58,611 nucleotides of DNA from UBA3064 sp023258775 (GCA_044355655.1 JBIKXS010000018.1:1-58611), one strand, 5' to 3'; shown: positions 10,482 through 19,873, counted from the first letter of the stretch. The notes: generated by a model from the sequence alone, not told the origin. Program-made: numbers and translations.

Positions 10482-12439
10482 GTATTCAACTCGATGCAAG
10501 TGATGCGCTTGCGAGAGGATTTGCAAAACATTTAGCAGCCATAGCGAAACGTTCGGGCGCGCCAGCTGAGGTTGTTTCGCCTCTCGAACATGCAGCTTAT
10601 CGAGTGAGCCTTGCATGCTCTGCGGGAAGTGTCTGTGTGCCGCTCGGCGATTTGCTTCATGGCGGGAAGGCAGAACTGGAGACCCCACTCGAGCCCCGAC
10701 TCCAGGCCTCACTCGCGCCCCCACTCGAGCCCCCACTTGAAGCCAAATGGCGGAGCGACCTAGAGGCCTTGCGTGAAGCACTCTTTGCTAGCAACATGCT
10801 CAGTACATCACATGATCCAGTACGACCTCTCGTGATAGATGAGCAGGATCGTCTTTACCTCAATCGATACTTCGATTATGAAGAGCGGCTAGCGAGAAGG
10901 CTCCTACAAACCTACACCGGACCAAAGCAGGCGATTGATCAATCGTTAAAAGATTTTTTTCAGCGCTTGTTTCCGCAGCAACCTAAAGCAGGCGATGCTA
11001 AGCCAGACTGGCAAGCGCTCGCAGTCGCGCTCGCCATCAACCGCGGATTCACTTTGATCAGTGGAGGGCCAGGTACCGGCAAGACCACAAGCGTTTTAAA
11101 ACTAATCATTTGTGCGAAGTATATGGATCCTCAGTGCCGTATTCGCCTTGCAGCACCGACCGGTAAGGCGGCCTCCCGCATGCTTGAGGCTTTATCGAAG
11201 GCAGCCGAAGACATCGGCCAAACAACAGAACGCTCCACAGTTGCCGAAGGCATTCGTACGACACTAGAACTCCCCAAGGAGGCCTTTACCGTTCATCGAT
11301 TACTTGGTGCGAGCTCACATGCTGATCGATTTCACTACGACCGCGATCATCCGCTCCCACTCGACCTACTCATCGTTGATGAAGCCTCGATGCTTGATCT
11401 TGCCCTGACCGTTCAACTCATCGAAGCAGTACCAAGTACAGCACGGATTGTCTTTCTCGGCGATAAGGATCAGCTCGCCGCGGTCGAAGCGGGCGCTGTT
11501 TTCGCCGAGCTTAGCGCATCACCGTGTCTTAGCATTGCCTGCTGTGAGCAACTCGGGCAAATCACTGGCATAAGTGCCACTTCTTATCAACACGAGTCCC
11601 CCCCCGATGGCTTGCTTGATAACGTCATCTGGCTTCGTCACAATTATCGGTTTGCCAAGCATTCGGACATTGATGACTTGATTGGCTTAATCAATCAGGG
11701 CGATGCAAAGACGCTCATTGCACGCTTGAAATCCGGAAGCTATCAAAACATTAACTGGTATGACGACACGCTCCCTGCGCTTAGCGGGTATGCAAAGGCA
11801 TTATTGCTCGAGCCAATGGCCGACTACATCAAGCAGCTTGACACCGACCGCCAAGATCTCTTTTCGCTGTTTGATCGTTTAGGACGTTATAAAATTCTAT
11901 GTGCGGAGCGGGATGGTCCACGTGGCGTTGAGGCCATGAACCAACTGGTTAATGAGGCAGTGCAAATGGAGCAACGCGCCCGGGGCCACGCAAAGCGCGA
12001 GCGCTTTGTTGGCGATGCCGCGCAGCGGACTTGGTATCCTGGTCAATGCATCATGGTGCTACGAAACGACTATCACTTAGGTCGCTTTAACGGCGACATC
12101 GGTATCGTTATGGCAAACACTCAAGGCCATCCCGTGGTTTATTTTCCAGATGCGCTTGAGCCAGACAAGGCAATAAGCCTAAGCAGGCTAAGTGACTATG
12201 AACTGTCTTTCGCACTCACAGTGCACAAAGCACAGGGCTCGGAGTTTGATCATATTTGCCTCGTCTTGCCGAACAAAACTTCACCGGTTGTGAATAAGTC
12301 CTTGCTTTACACCGCCATCAGCCGCGCAAAAAAATCGGTATCCATCATCGCAAGCGAAGCAAGTCTGTTTGAAGCGATCGCAAGGCCCGTGAAACGCTAT
12401 AGCGGTATCCGTTCAAGAATCGCAGCCCTAACTTCTTAA
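10478..12439 (+). CDS. recD: RecBCD exonuclease V subunit alpha (RecD helicase)
   Basis: RecD (653 aa) is the 5'-3' superfamily-1B helicase of the RecBCD complex. Walker A GGPGTGKTT is at about residue 195, motif II DEASMLDL near 300, the FLGDKDQLAAVEAGAVF motif III block follows, and the UvrD_C_2 motif ALTVHKAQGSEFDHI is near 580. The start overlaps the recB stop (ATGA). The N-terminal domain carries a short proline-rich insert built from five 12-bp units (see repeat at 10685). Convergent livM ends 26 bp downstream, with no obvious terminator hairpin between them. Confidence 0.96.
   Translation: MSIQLDASDALARGFAKHLAAIAKRSGAPAEVVSPLEHAAYRVSLACSAGSVCVPLGDLLHGGKAELETPLEPRLQASLAPPLEPPLEAKWRSDLEALREALFASNMLSTSHDPVRPLVIDEQDRLYLNRYFDYEERLARRLLQTYTGPKQAIDQSLKDFFQRLFPQQPKAGDAKPDWQALAVALAINRGFTLISGGPGTGKTTSVLKLIICAKYMDPQCRIRLAAPTGKAASRMLEALSKAAEDIGQTTERSTVAEGIRTTLELPKEAFTVHRLLGASSHADRFHYDRDHPLPLDLLIVDEASMLDLALTVQLIEAVPSTARIVFLGDKDQLAAVEAGAVFAELSASPCLSIACCEQLGQITGISATSYQHESPPDGLLDNVIWLRHNYRFAKHSDIDDLIGLINQGDAKTLIARLKSGSYQNINWYDDTLPALSGYAKALLLEPMADYIKQLDTDRQDLFSLFDRLGRYKILCAERDGPRGVEAMNQLVNEAVQMEQRARGHAKRERFVGDAAQRTWYPGQCIMVLRNDYHLGRFNGDIGIVMANTQGHPVVYFPDALEPDKAISLSRLSDYELSFALTVHKAQGSEFDHICLVLPNKTSPVVNKSLLYTAISRAKKSVSIIASEASLFEAIARPVKRYSGIRSRIAALTS
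10685..10744 (+). repeat. Five in-frame 12-bp tandem units inside recD
   Basis: Five consecutive 12-bp units (10685, 10697, 10709, 10721, 10733) encode PLEP, RLQA, SLAP, PLEP and PLEA at RecD residues about 70-89. Units 1 and 4 differ at no base. The pattern suggests slippage in a surface linker of the N-terminal domain; the length is divisible by three so the frame is kept. Confidence 0.85.
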
Positions 12440-12465
12440 GACGATTGTCTGGCTTTGCAGTTCAC

Positions 12466-13545
12466 TTAAGGATTTTTTCTTGCCATGGTATGCGCCTGCC
12501 TTAAGCGTCCCACGACGCCGCTAGGGAAATAATAGACCGACAACACGAATAGCAGGCCAAGCCATAATAACCAGCGGTCAGGGTTAACAAGATCAGCAAG
12601 CACCGGTGTGTGAGCGAACGAATGGCTCGCGATGCTCAATAAATCCTGCAGGTAGTTCTGTGCCAACACAAATAGTACTGATCCGATTAATGCACCGTAA
12701 ATGGTCCCCATACCGCCGATCACCACAATCAACAACACATCCAACATAATCTCAAATGACAGCGTGGTGTCGGGACCTACGTAGCGAAGCCAAATCGCCA
12801 GCAAGGCACCTGCGATGCTCGCAAAAAGAGCAGACAATAGATTTGAGATCGTTCGATAGGCAACTGTACGGTAACCAAGTGCCTCGGCACGAAAGTCGTT
12901 TTCACGTATGGCTTGAAGCACGCGACCGAAGGGCGAATTCACGATACGCAATAATAAAAGGAACATCACTGCGACGACGAGATAAATGAGCCAATAGCTC
13001 AACGCCTTGCCGTCAATCAAAAGACCAAAAACTTCCGCCTCAAAGGGTTCAAACGAGGGACTGAGCCATGTTGGATTCTTAAAGGTTAGCCCATCTTCTC
13101 CACCGGTAAGCTCGCTAAGTTGCGAGGCAAGGGTTTGAAAGGCCGAAGCCACAGCGAGCGTAATCATCGCAAAGAAGATCGCGCGCACACGCAAACTGAA
13201 GAGGCCAATCGAAAGCGAAAGTAGTGCCGACAACATGAGCGCAGCGCAAAGCCCCACAACAACTGCCACCCAGCTCTCACCCAACTTAATGCTTGCGATC
13301 GCAACGCCATATGCACCAATCCCAAAGAACATGGTGTGCGCAAAGCTCACAATGCCGGTATAGCCTAGTAAGAGATCGTAGCTTGCAACAAGCAAAATAA
13401 AAATAAGTATCTTGGCTGCAACCGACATAGCCTTAACACCAGGGAACAAAAAGGGCGCGAAGGCGAGCACGACCACAATCAGCAATAGGGCCGCCGATAG
13501 CCAAGGACTTTTCGGCAAATCGTTGGACAAGAGCCTGCGCACCAT
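12466..13545 (-). CDS. Branched-chain amino acid type (HAAT) ABC transporter permease, LivM family
   Basis: LivM-family inner-membrane permease of 359 aa with about 8-10 hydrophobic segments and the family signature GYTGIVSFAHTMFFGIGAYG near residue 62 and FRAEALGYRT (cytoplasmic loop contacting the ATPase) near 220. It is the last gene of the minus-strand run that begins with phnA; its start is 1 bp from the stop of the LivH-type gene. With that gene it forms the transmembrane pore of a HAAT importer. The transported compound is unknown: the family moves leucine, urea, short amides and other small organic acids, and the phosphonate genes upstream suggest a phosphonate or an aminated precursor. 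Confidence 0.92.
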   Translation of the reverse strand: MVRRLLSNDLPKSPWLSAALLLIVVVLAFAPFLFPGVKAMSVAAKILIFILLVASYDLLLGYTGIVSFAHTMFFGIGAYGVAIASIKLGESWVAVVVGLCAALMLSALLSLSIGLFSLRVRAIFFAMITLAVASAFQTLASQLSELTGGEDGLTFKNPTWLSPSFEPFEAEVFGLLIDGKALSYWLIYLVVAVMFLLLLRIVNSPFGRVLQAIRENDFRAEALGYRTVAYRTISNLLSALFASIAGALLAIWLRYVGPDTTLSFEIMLDVLLIVVIGGMGTIYGALIGSVLFVLAQNYLQDLLSIASHSFAHTPVLADLVNPDRWLLWLGLLFVLSVYYFPSGVVGRLRQAHTMARKNP

Positions 13546-13546
13546 C

Positions 13547-14569
13547 TTAACGATTACTCACTGGATAAAGTCCTTGAGGGCGCCATAACAAAATGGCGAC
13601 CATCAGGGCGATATTCGAGAACAAGGCAATTTTCGGCTCTAAAAATCCTGCGTAATTCGCCATCAAACCAACGAGTAAGGCACCGACAAAGCAACCCAAT
13701 GTGCTGCCAAGACCTCCAATAATAATGACGATAAAAATCAGTACATTAACCTGCGAACCCATTTGAGCGGTGACACTTTGCTGATAAAACCCCCACAGTA
13801 CGCCACCCAAGCCCGCCAGCGCCGAGCCAAGCACGAAAACCCCGACAAAGAGCCGATTGATTCGATAGCCCAACGCTTCAACCATGCTGCGATCTTGCAC
13901 GCCAGCACGGATCAAAAGGCCAACTTTAGTGCGCGTGAGAGTTATGAGCAGGGCTACAAACACCAAAAGCCCTATTGCTGAGGCAAACACTCGATACTTT
14001 TCAATCGCAGCGTCAAGAATCAGCCAACTACCGCGAAAAGCGTCGGGTAGCGGTAGTGGAATTTGCAGTGGTCCCCAAGTGAGCTTGATAAGCTCCTCAC
14101 CAATAATCATGCCACCCATGGTGATGAGAATTTGCTTTAAATGCAATCCATATACCGGTCTAATAATCAAACGTTCAAAAACAAAGCCAAGCGCAGCAGC
14201 AACAGCCATCGCGACCAGCATCGCTATAAATAACAATATCGTACCATCCAGATCTGCTTGGGCCCCGAATGCCATCACGCTAGTAGCGACAAAAGCGCCA
14301 AGCGCTATGAAAACACCATGGCCGAAATTAAGCACATCCATCAGACCAAAGACCAGCGTTAGGCCCGATGCGATCACGAAGATAATCAGCCCCATGGTCA
14401 ATCCTGCAACCGTGAGCGTCAGCCAACTGCTATGACTACCAACCGCCGGCCAAGCCAACCCGATCAGTCCGATGAGTAACAACAAAGGGATGAGGTCGAA
14501 CTGGGCCTTGGGAAGCACTGCCTGCGAGGCGTCAGTTTCATTGGCGATCGGCTTGTCGGCGCTTGTCAT
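13547..14569 (-). CDS. Branched-chain amino acid type (HAAT) ABC transporter permease, LivH family
   Basis: LivH-family permease, 340 aa, with about eight membrane segments, the motif GLTLVFGLMDVLNFGHGVFIALGA (quoted only in part by family: GLMDVLNFGHG) near residue 70 and the EAA-like loop VEALGYRINRLFVGVF near 230. An N-terminal polar stretch of about 25 residues precedes the first membrane helix. It overlaps the LivF-type ATPase by 4 bp (ATGA) and is followed after 1 bp by the LivM-type gene, so the four ABC genes are translationally linked. Confidence 0.92.
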   Translation of the reverse strand: MTSADKPIANETDASQAVLPKAQFDLIPLLLLIGLIGLAWPAVGSHSSWLTLTVAGLTMGLIIFVIASGLTLVFGLMDVLNFGHGVFIALGAFVATSVMAFGAQADLDGTILLFIAMLVAMAVAAALGFVFERLIIRPVYGLHLKQILITMGGMIIGEELIKLTWGPLQIPLPLPDAFRGSWLILDAAIEKYRVFASAIGLLVFVALLITLTRTKVGLLIRAGVQDRSMVEALGYRINRLFVGVFVLGSALAGLGGVLWGFYQQSVTAQMGSQVNVLIFIVIIIGGLGSTLGCFVGALLVGLMANYAGFLEPKIALFSNIALMVAILLWRPQGLYPVSNR

Positions 14570-15303
14570 CCCTGGACTCCAAGCGAAAGCCCAAGCAATC
14601 GTTGCTGCAATGCTTCGTCTGCAGCCAGGTCAGCCATCGCGCCTCGAAACACAATACGCCCATCATCCATCACAGCGACATGATCACCAAGCGCACAAGC
14701 CATATGGAAGTTTTGTTCGACCAGCAACAAACTCGTGTGCTGTGCCTTCAGTGCCAATAAGGCTTTGATCAGATTGTTGACCATAGCCGGTGCTAATCCC
14801 TTGCTCGGTTCATCGATAAGGATAAGTTCTCGCGGCTCGATGATCGCGCGAGCTATCGCAAGCATTTGCTTCTGACCGCCACTTAGTTTGCCTGCCGGGA
14901 ACAACCAAAATTTACGTAAGGCAGGAAAGAGCGAAAAAATCCAGGACAGCCTTTCCTGATCTAAATCTCGCACCTGGCTGGCCCGTCGCGCAGCGAGCAA
15001 CATATTTTCCTCAACGCTTAGATCGCTAAAAATACCCATCGACTCAGGCACATACGCAATACCAAGCCTTGCGATTTCTGCGGTTGGCATCGCTTCAATT
15101 GCTGTATCACGAAAAAATATATGGCCCTTTGATGCAGGACATAGTCCCATCATGCTTCGAAGTGTTGTTGTCTTACCCGCCCCGTTTCGCCCGAGCAAGA
15201 CGGTCACTTCCCCTTCCGGAATCTCGAAGTCAACACCGTGCAAAATATGATAAGCATCAATATGGGTGTGCACATCACTTAAGCGCAGCATGGGCCTATT
15301 CAA
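14566..15303 (-). CDS. HAAT ABC transporter ATPase, LivF family
   Basis: ATP-binding subunit of 245 aa. It has Walker A GRNGAGKTT (about residues 37-45), the signature LSGGQKQMLAIARA near 140 and Walker B LILIDEPSKGLAP near 160, the last two being typical of LivF rather than LivG. It overlaps the preceding LivG-type gene and the following LivH-type gene by 4 bp each. With LivG it drives import through the LivH/LivM pore. Confidence 0.93.
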   Translation of the reverse strand: MNRPMLRLSDVHTHIDAYHILHGVDFEIPEGEVTVLLGRNGAGKTTTLRSMMGLCPASKGHIFFRDTAIEAMPTAEIARLGIAYVPESMGIFSDLSVEENMLLAARRASQVRDLDQERLSWIFSLFPALRKFWLFPAGKLSGGQKQMLAIARAIIEPRELILIDEPSKGLAPAMVNNLIKALLALKAQHTSLLLVEQNFHMACALGDHVAVMDDGRIVFRGAMADLAADEALQQRLLGLSLGVQG

Positions 15304-16109
15304 GCGAGGCTCCCGGGCTCTGCCCCCGATAGGCTAGGTAGCGCTCCTGGACTCTGCCCAAGATAGGCTTGCTGAACAATCGTTGAGGCCATGACATCGG
15401 TAGGTGCACCATCGGCAACAAGGCTACCCTGGTGTAAAACGACAATACGATCAGCAAGTTGATGGACAACATCCATTTTGTGTTCAACAAGTAGAATGAT
15501 CCTGTCTGATTGTCGCTTTAATCGCTGTATCAATGCCAGAATAATCGGCACGTCATCCACACTCATCCCAGCCGTTGGCTCATCGAACATATAGACCTTC
15601 GGCTTAAGTGCCATCAGGAGAGCAACTTCGAGCTTACGTTGATCTCCATGTGAAAGGCTTGCAGCCGGCAAGTCAGCCTTCGCGCTAAGCTGCACCTCCG
15701 CTAACAGCGCTTCGGTTTCCTCAATCCAAGCTTTCTTATCGCTCCAAAGGCTCAGCAAATCAAGCCAGGCCAGCTTGGAACGATCCTGCGATTGGGCACG
15801 CGCCTGTACGGCTAATCGAACATTCTCTATAACGCTCAATTGTGGGAAAAGTTGAGTGAGCTGAAAGGCGCGACCCAAACCCTTTCGTGCTCGCAACGGC
15901 GCACTCAATGCACTGAGGTCTTCGCCTTCAAGCAGCACCCTACCCTTTGATGCTTTCAGCTGCCCGCTGATGAGATTAAAGTAAGTCGTCTTGCCAGCAC
16001 CATTGGGACCAACGATTGCGGTAAGCGTGCCCGCGCTGAAGCGGCAGGACACCTGATCAACAGCCAGGTGTCCACCAAACTGTACCGATAATTGCTCCGT
16101 CTCGAGCAT
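15300..16109 (-). CDS. HAAT ABC transporter ATPase, LivG family
   Basis: ATP-binding subunit of 269 aa with Walker A GPNGAGKTT near residue 34, the LivG-type loop GLGRAFQLTQLFPQLSV, the signature LSHGDQRKLEVAL and Walker B YMFDEPTAGM. The signature reads LSHGDQ rather than LSGGQ, which is common for LivG/UrtD proteins. It follows the binding-protein gene by 20 bp and overlaps livF-like by 4 bp. The C-terminal 15 residues (after GQSPGA) are a nonconserved tail in which a short motif recurs. Confidence 0.93.
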   Translation of the reverse strand: MLETEQLSVQFGGHLAVDQVSCRFSAGTLTAIVGPNGAGKTTYFNLISGQLKASKGRVLLEGEDLSALSAPLRARKGLGRAFQLTQLFPQLSVIENVRLAVQARAQSQDRSKLAWLDLLSLWSDKKAWIEETEALLAEVQLSAKADLPAASLSHGDQRKLEVALLMALKPKVYMFDEPTAGMSVDDVPIILALIQRLKRQSDRIILLVEHKMDVVHQLADRIVVLHQGSLVADGAPTDVMASTIVQQAYLGQSPGALPSLSGAEPGSLA

Positions 16110-16129
16110 TGGCCCGAGCCTAATGGGAC

Positions 16130-17329
16130 TTAACGCTTATTACGAATCGGGATTTGCATCTCAGATGCAGGAATCACCCGAACCAATTCGGGTACACCCC
16201 AGGCGAAAGCTGGATCGTTCTTAATTCGGAAATGATACATATCCTGCATGGCCTGGTGATCTTCCTTGCGAAAGCTCATTTTACCCTTGGGTGTGTCAAA
16301 GCTCATCCCCTCCATACTTGCAATCAGCTTGTTGGTACTGGTATCACCTGAGGTCTTTTTAAGTGCCTCAACCACAGCAATCGCAGCACTCATGCCACCA
16401 GCTGTGAAAAAGTCGGGTGGGTTTTTAAAGCGGCTGTAATGATTTGCCACCAGCCATTCATTGACAGGATTTTTTGGAATACCAAAGTAGTAATAAAGCG
16501 CCCCTTCCATCCCTGGAAAGTTTTTATAAGCCACCATCGCAGGGAGGATATTTCCCCCGGTCGCCAGCTTAATCCCAAAACGCTTGTCAAGGTCAAGGTC
16601 GGCGATTTTGGGGAACGGCGTTGGACTACCGCTCCAACTCACCGAAAGATACTTCTGTCCAGGCTGATCTTTCAGCTTATCGATGATGCGCTGCAAACCC
16701 GCCGTAAAGTCGGTTGTGCCAACAGGCAGATATTCTTCGTGCACGACTTTGGCTTTTTTGGTGAACTCTTTGGCAGCTTTAACACCATCTCGGCCAAAGG
16801 CATTGTCATTAGCTAAGATCGCAATCACATTGCCTGGCTGATCAAGCGCCGCCGCATTTGCCGCGGCATCTTGGCTACTATTTCGACCGGTACGGAAAAT
16901 ATATTTATTCCACTTATCGCCAGTAATACTGTCGGCTACCGCAGGTTCGACAAGAAGAATCTTCTTATATTCCTCGGCAACCGGCAGCATGGCAAGAGCC
17001 ACTGGTGAGGCTGTTGGGCCAACAGCAAGATCAACTTTGTCATCCGCATAAGCTGCCGCTAAGGCGGCTTTGCCGACATCGGGTTTACCTTGATCGTCTT
17101 TTTCAATCACTTCGATTTTTCGGCCGGCCACCATCATGGTACCGCCGGTCGCATACTCAAGACCCATGTTAAAACCAACAATGCTCTGCTTTGCATAAGC
17201 CTCAAGCGGGCCGGTTTTGCTTGCGATCAGTGCGATCTTGACCGGGGGCTTGTTCTGTGCAGCTGAAGGTAATGCGTAAATTCCTAGCGCGGTGGCCATG
17301 ATGGCCAAAGTGTAACGACGTTGTAACAT
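16130..17329 (-). CDS. HAAT ABC transporter periplasmic substrate-binding protein
   Basis: Periplasmic binding protein of the Peripla_BP_6 (LivK/UrtA-like) class, 399 aa. I start it at 17329 because a strong GGGAGGCG ribosome site precedes that ATG and the next 25 residues form a signal peptide (MLQRRYTLAIMATALG... cut after SAAQ); an upstream extension to 17497 lacks both. The mature part begins PVKIALIASKTGPLEAYAK, the usual ligand-binding first strand, and includes a central GRNSSQDAAANA hinge block. It sits between the dimethylglycine-dehydrogenase-like gene (46 bp) and the ATPase gene (20 bp). The ligand is not predictable from the motifs; position in a phosphonate operon makes an aminophosphonate or N-methylated amino compound a reasonable guess. 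Confidence 0.92.
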   Translation of the reverse strand: MLQRRYTLAIMATALGIYALPSAAQNKPPVKIALIASKTGPLEAYAKQSIVGFNMGLEYATGGTMMVAGRKIEVIEKDDQGKPDVGKAALAAAYADDKVDLAVGPTASPVALAMLPVAEEYKKILLVEPAVADSITGDKWNKYIFRTGRNSSQDAAANAAALDQPGNVIAILANDNAFGRDGVKAAKEFTKKAKVVHEEYLPVGTTDFTAGLQRIIDKLKDQPGQKYLSVSWSGSPTPFPKIADLDLDKRFGIKLATGGNILPAMVAYKNFPGMEGALYYYFGIPKNPVNEWLVANHYSRFKNPPDFFTAGGMSAAIAVVEALKKTSGDTSTNKLIASMEGMSFDTPKGKMSFRKEDHQAMQDMYHFRIKNDPAFAWGVPELVRVIPASEMQIPIRNKR

Positions 17330-17375
17330 TTGAACGCCTCCCAAAGCGTAACGAATAAAATAAAGTAAATTCATG

Positions 17376-19859
17376 CTACAGAGAATATAGCAAAACTGGA
17401 CTCGGTTCACCCCAGAGCATAACCTCAGCTTGAGTGCCCTGATGATGCGAGCCTGCCCACTCATCGTAAACATAGCCAAGTCCAACGCATGAGCCATGCT
17501 CGATACCCCATCCAGTAGAGCTTACATCGCCACAAACACTCATTGAAGTAGCCTTTGCAGCGACTTTCGAAGTGCCATGCGGTGCGATGTTCATTGCTAG
17601 ACGCTGCGGCTTGACAATGGTCTCAGCCCCCCAGGCATAGACCTCAGAATCTTGAAACACGATCCTCACAAGCCTCTTGCGAGCTGGTTGATCCACTTCC
17701 TTGAGCAGTGCCTCGCGACCGATGAAATCTGGCTTATTGAGGCGGACGAATCGCTCAAGGCCTGCCTCAAAGGGTGTGCTGTCGGAACCAAGTTCGCTGC
17801 CCATTGCAGAGCGACCTCGTTCAATTCTTAGGCCATCCAAGGCATAGTGGCCGGCATCACACAGTCCTAGGTCGCTCCCCGCTTCATGCAATGCCAGATA
17901 CACATGCCTAGTCATCTCGACCGGGACAAAGAGCTCAAACCCCAAGCCTCCCGCAGTACTTATCCGGGCAGCTCTAAGCCTCGCGAACCCCACATCAATT
18001 TCTTGGGTTGTTGATAATCCAAATTTAGCCTCCGTCAGATCTTGTGGACAAAGGCGTGATAACAATTGTCTTGCTGCAGGTCCAATGAGCGCAAGGACCG
18101 AAAACATCGGCGAAAGCTCAGTCAAAACCACTTGTTCTGATGCTTTCTGGTGTTTAACAATCCAGTGCATATCCCGAACCGCTTGAGCCGATCCGGACAC
18201 AATCATGAAGACCTCGCATTGAATCCGAATCACGGTTAACGCGCTCTCGATACCGCCCTTTTGATTGAGCATCAGGGTGTAACACATGCCGTTTAGCGGC
18301 AGGTCCACATCGTTTGTGCAAAGCCTTTGAAGCAGTGCAAGTGCATCTCGACCCTGCACGAGAATTTTCGATAATGAGCTTTGGTCGTAGACTGCAACCG
18401 AACCACGAGTGACCGCTTGTTCGCGCTGAACCAGCGGCAGCCAGTGCGGCTTATCAAGGCAGGGACGACCCACAATACTTTGGTCTTTCTGGAAATAATT
18501 AGCACGCTCCCAGCCGTTCTTGCTGCCGAACACCGCACCCTTGGCTGCGAGCAGATCATAAATTGCTGAGGTTCGAAGCGGTCTGGCGGTTTGCAATTCA
18601 TACTTTGGCCAACGCATGGCATAGTGAAGCCCCAAGGTTTCAGACGTACGTGCAGCAAGAGCCCGTCGATTACATGCAAAATAAGCATAACGACGAATGT
18701 CGACATCGGATAGATCCATACTCGCTTCACCACCGGCGATCCACTCGGCCATCAAACGACCTGCCCCACCACTATTGGCGATGCCTGAGGAATTAAAGCC
18801 TGCGCACACAAAATACCCATCCAACTCCGGGGCCTCACCCATGATGAAGTTGCCATCAGGCGTAAAACTTTCTGGGCCGTTCAAGAGCATCTTGACCCCG
18901 GCCGTCTCAAGGCATGGCGTTCGATGCAGCGCATGCTTCATCAAAACCTCGAATTGCACCCAATCTTCACTTAGCAACTGAAACTGAAAATCGTCGGGAA
19001 TCGGGTCAACCCGCCAGGGTTTGGCAACAGGCTCAAATCCGCCCATCAGTAATCCACCAAGTTCTTCTTTATAGTAAATATATCCGTCTGGATCACGCAT
19101 AACGGGTAGCATCGGATGGACACCTTCAATCTTGCCCGTCACAATATAAAAATGTTCGGCAGCATAAAGCGGAACATTGACGCCAGCGAGTGCAGCAAAC
19201 TGTCTGGCCCATTGGCCAGTACAGTTCACCAAAATCTCGCAGGCAATGTCCTGTTCCCCGTCACAAGTGCGTACGCGAACGCCTCGAACGCTTGGTCGGT
19301 GGGCAAGTTTCTCTGTGTGGACAGCAAACACACGAGTCGCTTCAACAATGCTTACGCCCTGCTGCTGTGCACCTCTTGCCATTGCCATACAGAGATCAGT
19401 CGGGTTTGCTTTGCCGTCTTCCGGTAACCACAAGGCGCCGACCAAGTCTTCTATCCTCATCAAGGGGAAACGATCCTGTGCTTCGCGTGGGGAAATCTCT
19501 TCACATACAACGCCATTGCGACGCGCCAGGCTAGCTTGTTGCCGCATCATCCGAAATCGCGTGTTGCTTTGCGCAACATAAAGACTGCCGCAAGCCCTCC
19601 AACCGGTCGCAAAGCCGGTCTCCTGCTCGAGCCTTGCATAGAGATCAATGCCGTAACGGCTCATCATTGTCATGTTGCGATTCGGGCGCAACTGGCCGAT
19701 CAAGCCTGCAGCATGCCAGGTTGTCCCCGAAGTGAGTCTGCCTTGTTCAAGTAGAAGAATATCTTTGAAGCCTAGGCGGGCCAGGTGATAAGCCGTTGAG
19801 CAGCCCACAATGCCACCACCAACAATCACGATACGCGCATGTTGCGGTATATTTTTCAT
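17376..19859 (-). CDS. Dimethylglycine/sarcosine dehydrogenase-like flavoenzyme with folate-binding GCV_T domain
   Basis: An 827-aa flavoenzyme with an N-terminal DAO-type FAD domain (residues about 8-370, with GGGIVG at 14-19 and TWHAAGL where His49 aligns with the histidine that binds FAD covalently in dimethylglycine dehydrogenase), an FAO_M linker, then GCV_T and GCV_T_C domains (about 430-815) that in relatives bind tetrahydrofolate and capture formaldehyde. The start at 19859 is chosen by the family N-terminus; an open extension to 20168 overlaps the EamA gene and is not homologous. The gene lies 14 bp after the EamA gene inside the phosphonate operon. Family members oxidise N-methyl groups of dimethylglycine, sarcosine or related amines; I infer that here an N-methylated aminophosphonate could be the substrate, but ordinary dimethylglycine or sarcosine is possible. 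Confidence 0.85.
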   Translation of the reverse strand: MKNIPQHARIVIVGGGIVGCSTAYHLARLGFKDILLLEQGRLTSGTTWHAAGLIGQLRPNRNMTMMSRYGIDLYARLEQETGFATGWRACGSLYVAQSNTRFRMMRQQASLARRNGVVCEEISPREAQDRFPLMRIEDLVGALWLPEDGKANPTDLCMAMARGAQQQGVSIVEATRVFAVHTEKLAHRPSVRGVRVRTCDGEQDIACEILVNCTGQWARQFAALAGVNVPLYAAEHFYIVTGKIEGVHPMLPVMRDPDGYIYYKEELGGLLMGGFEPVAKPWRVDPIPDDFQFQLLSEDWVQFEVLMKHALHRTPCLETAGVKMLLNGPESFTPDGNFIMGEAPELDGYFVCAGFNSSGIANSGGAGRLMAEWIAGGEASMDLSDVDIRRYAYFACNRRALAARTSETLGLHYAMRWPKYELQTARPLRTSAIYDLLAAKGAVFGSKNGWERANYFQKDQSIVGRPCLDKPHWLPLVQREQAVTRGSVAVYDQSSLSKILVQGRDALALLQRLCTNDVDLPLNGMCYTLMLNQKGGIESALTVIRIQCEVFMIVSGSAQAVRDMHWIVKHQKASEQVVLTELSPMFSVLALIGPAARQLLSRLCPQDLTEAKFGLSTTQEIDVGFARLRAARISTAGGLGFELFVPVEMTRHVYLALHEAGSDLGLCDAGHYALDGLRIERGRSAMGSELGSDSTPFEAGLERFVRLNKPDFIGREALLKEVDQPARKRLVRIVFQDSEVYAWGAETIVKPQRLAMNIAPHGTSKVAAKATSMSVCGDVSSTGWGIEHGSCVGLGYVYDEWAGSHHQGTQAEVMLWGEPSPVLLYSL

Positions 19860-19873
19860 GAGCTCTTGCCCCA

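Noticed and set aside
10155..10781. Antisense open frame of 208 codons over the recB-recD junction
   Set aside because: It lies opposite two well-supported, overlapping RecBCD genes, has no family resemblance, and is Arg/Gly-rich as expected of a shadow frame.
17330..17497. N-terminal extension of the HAAT binding protein to a start at 17497
   Set aside because: The added 56 residues overlap the end of the flavoenzyme gene, are cysteine-rich and unlike a signal peptide; the ATG at 17329 has a strong ribosome site and a proper signal peptide.
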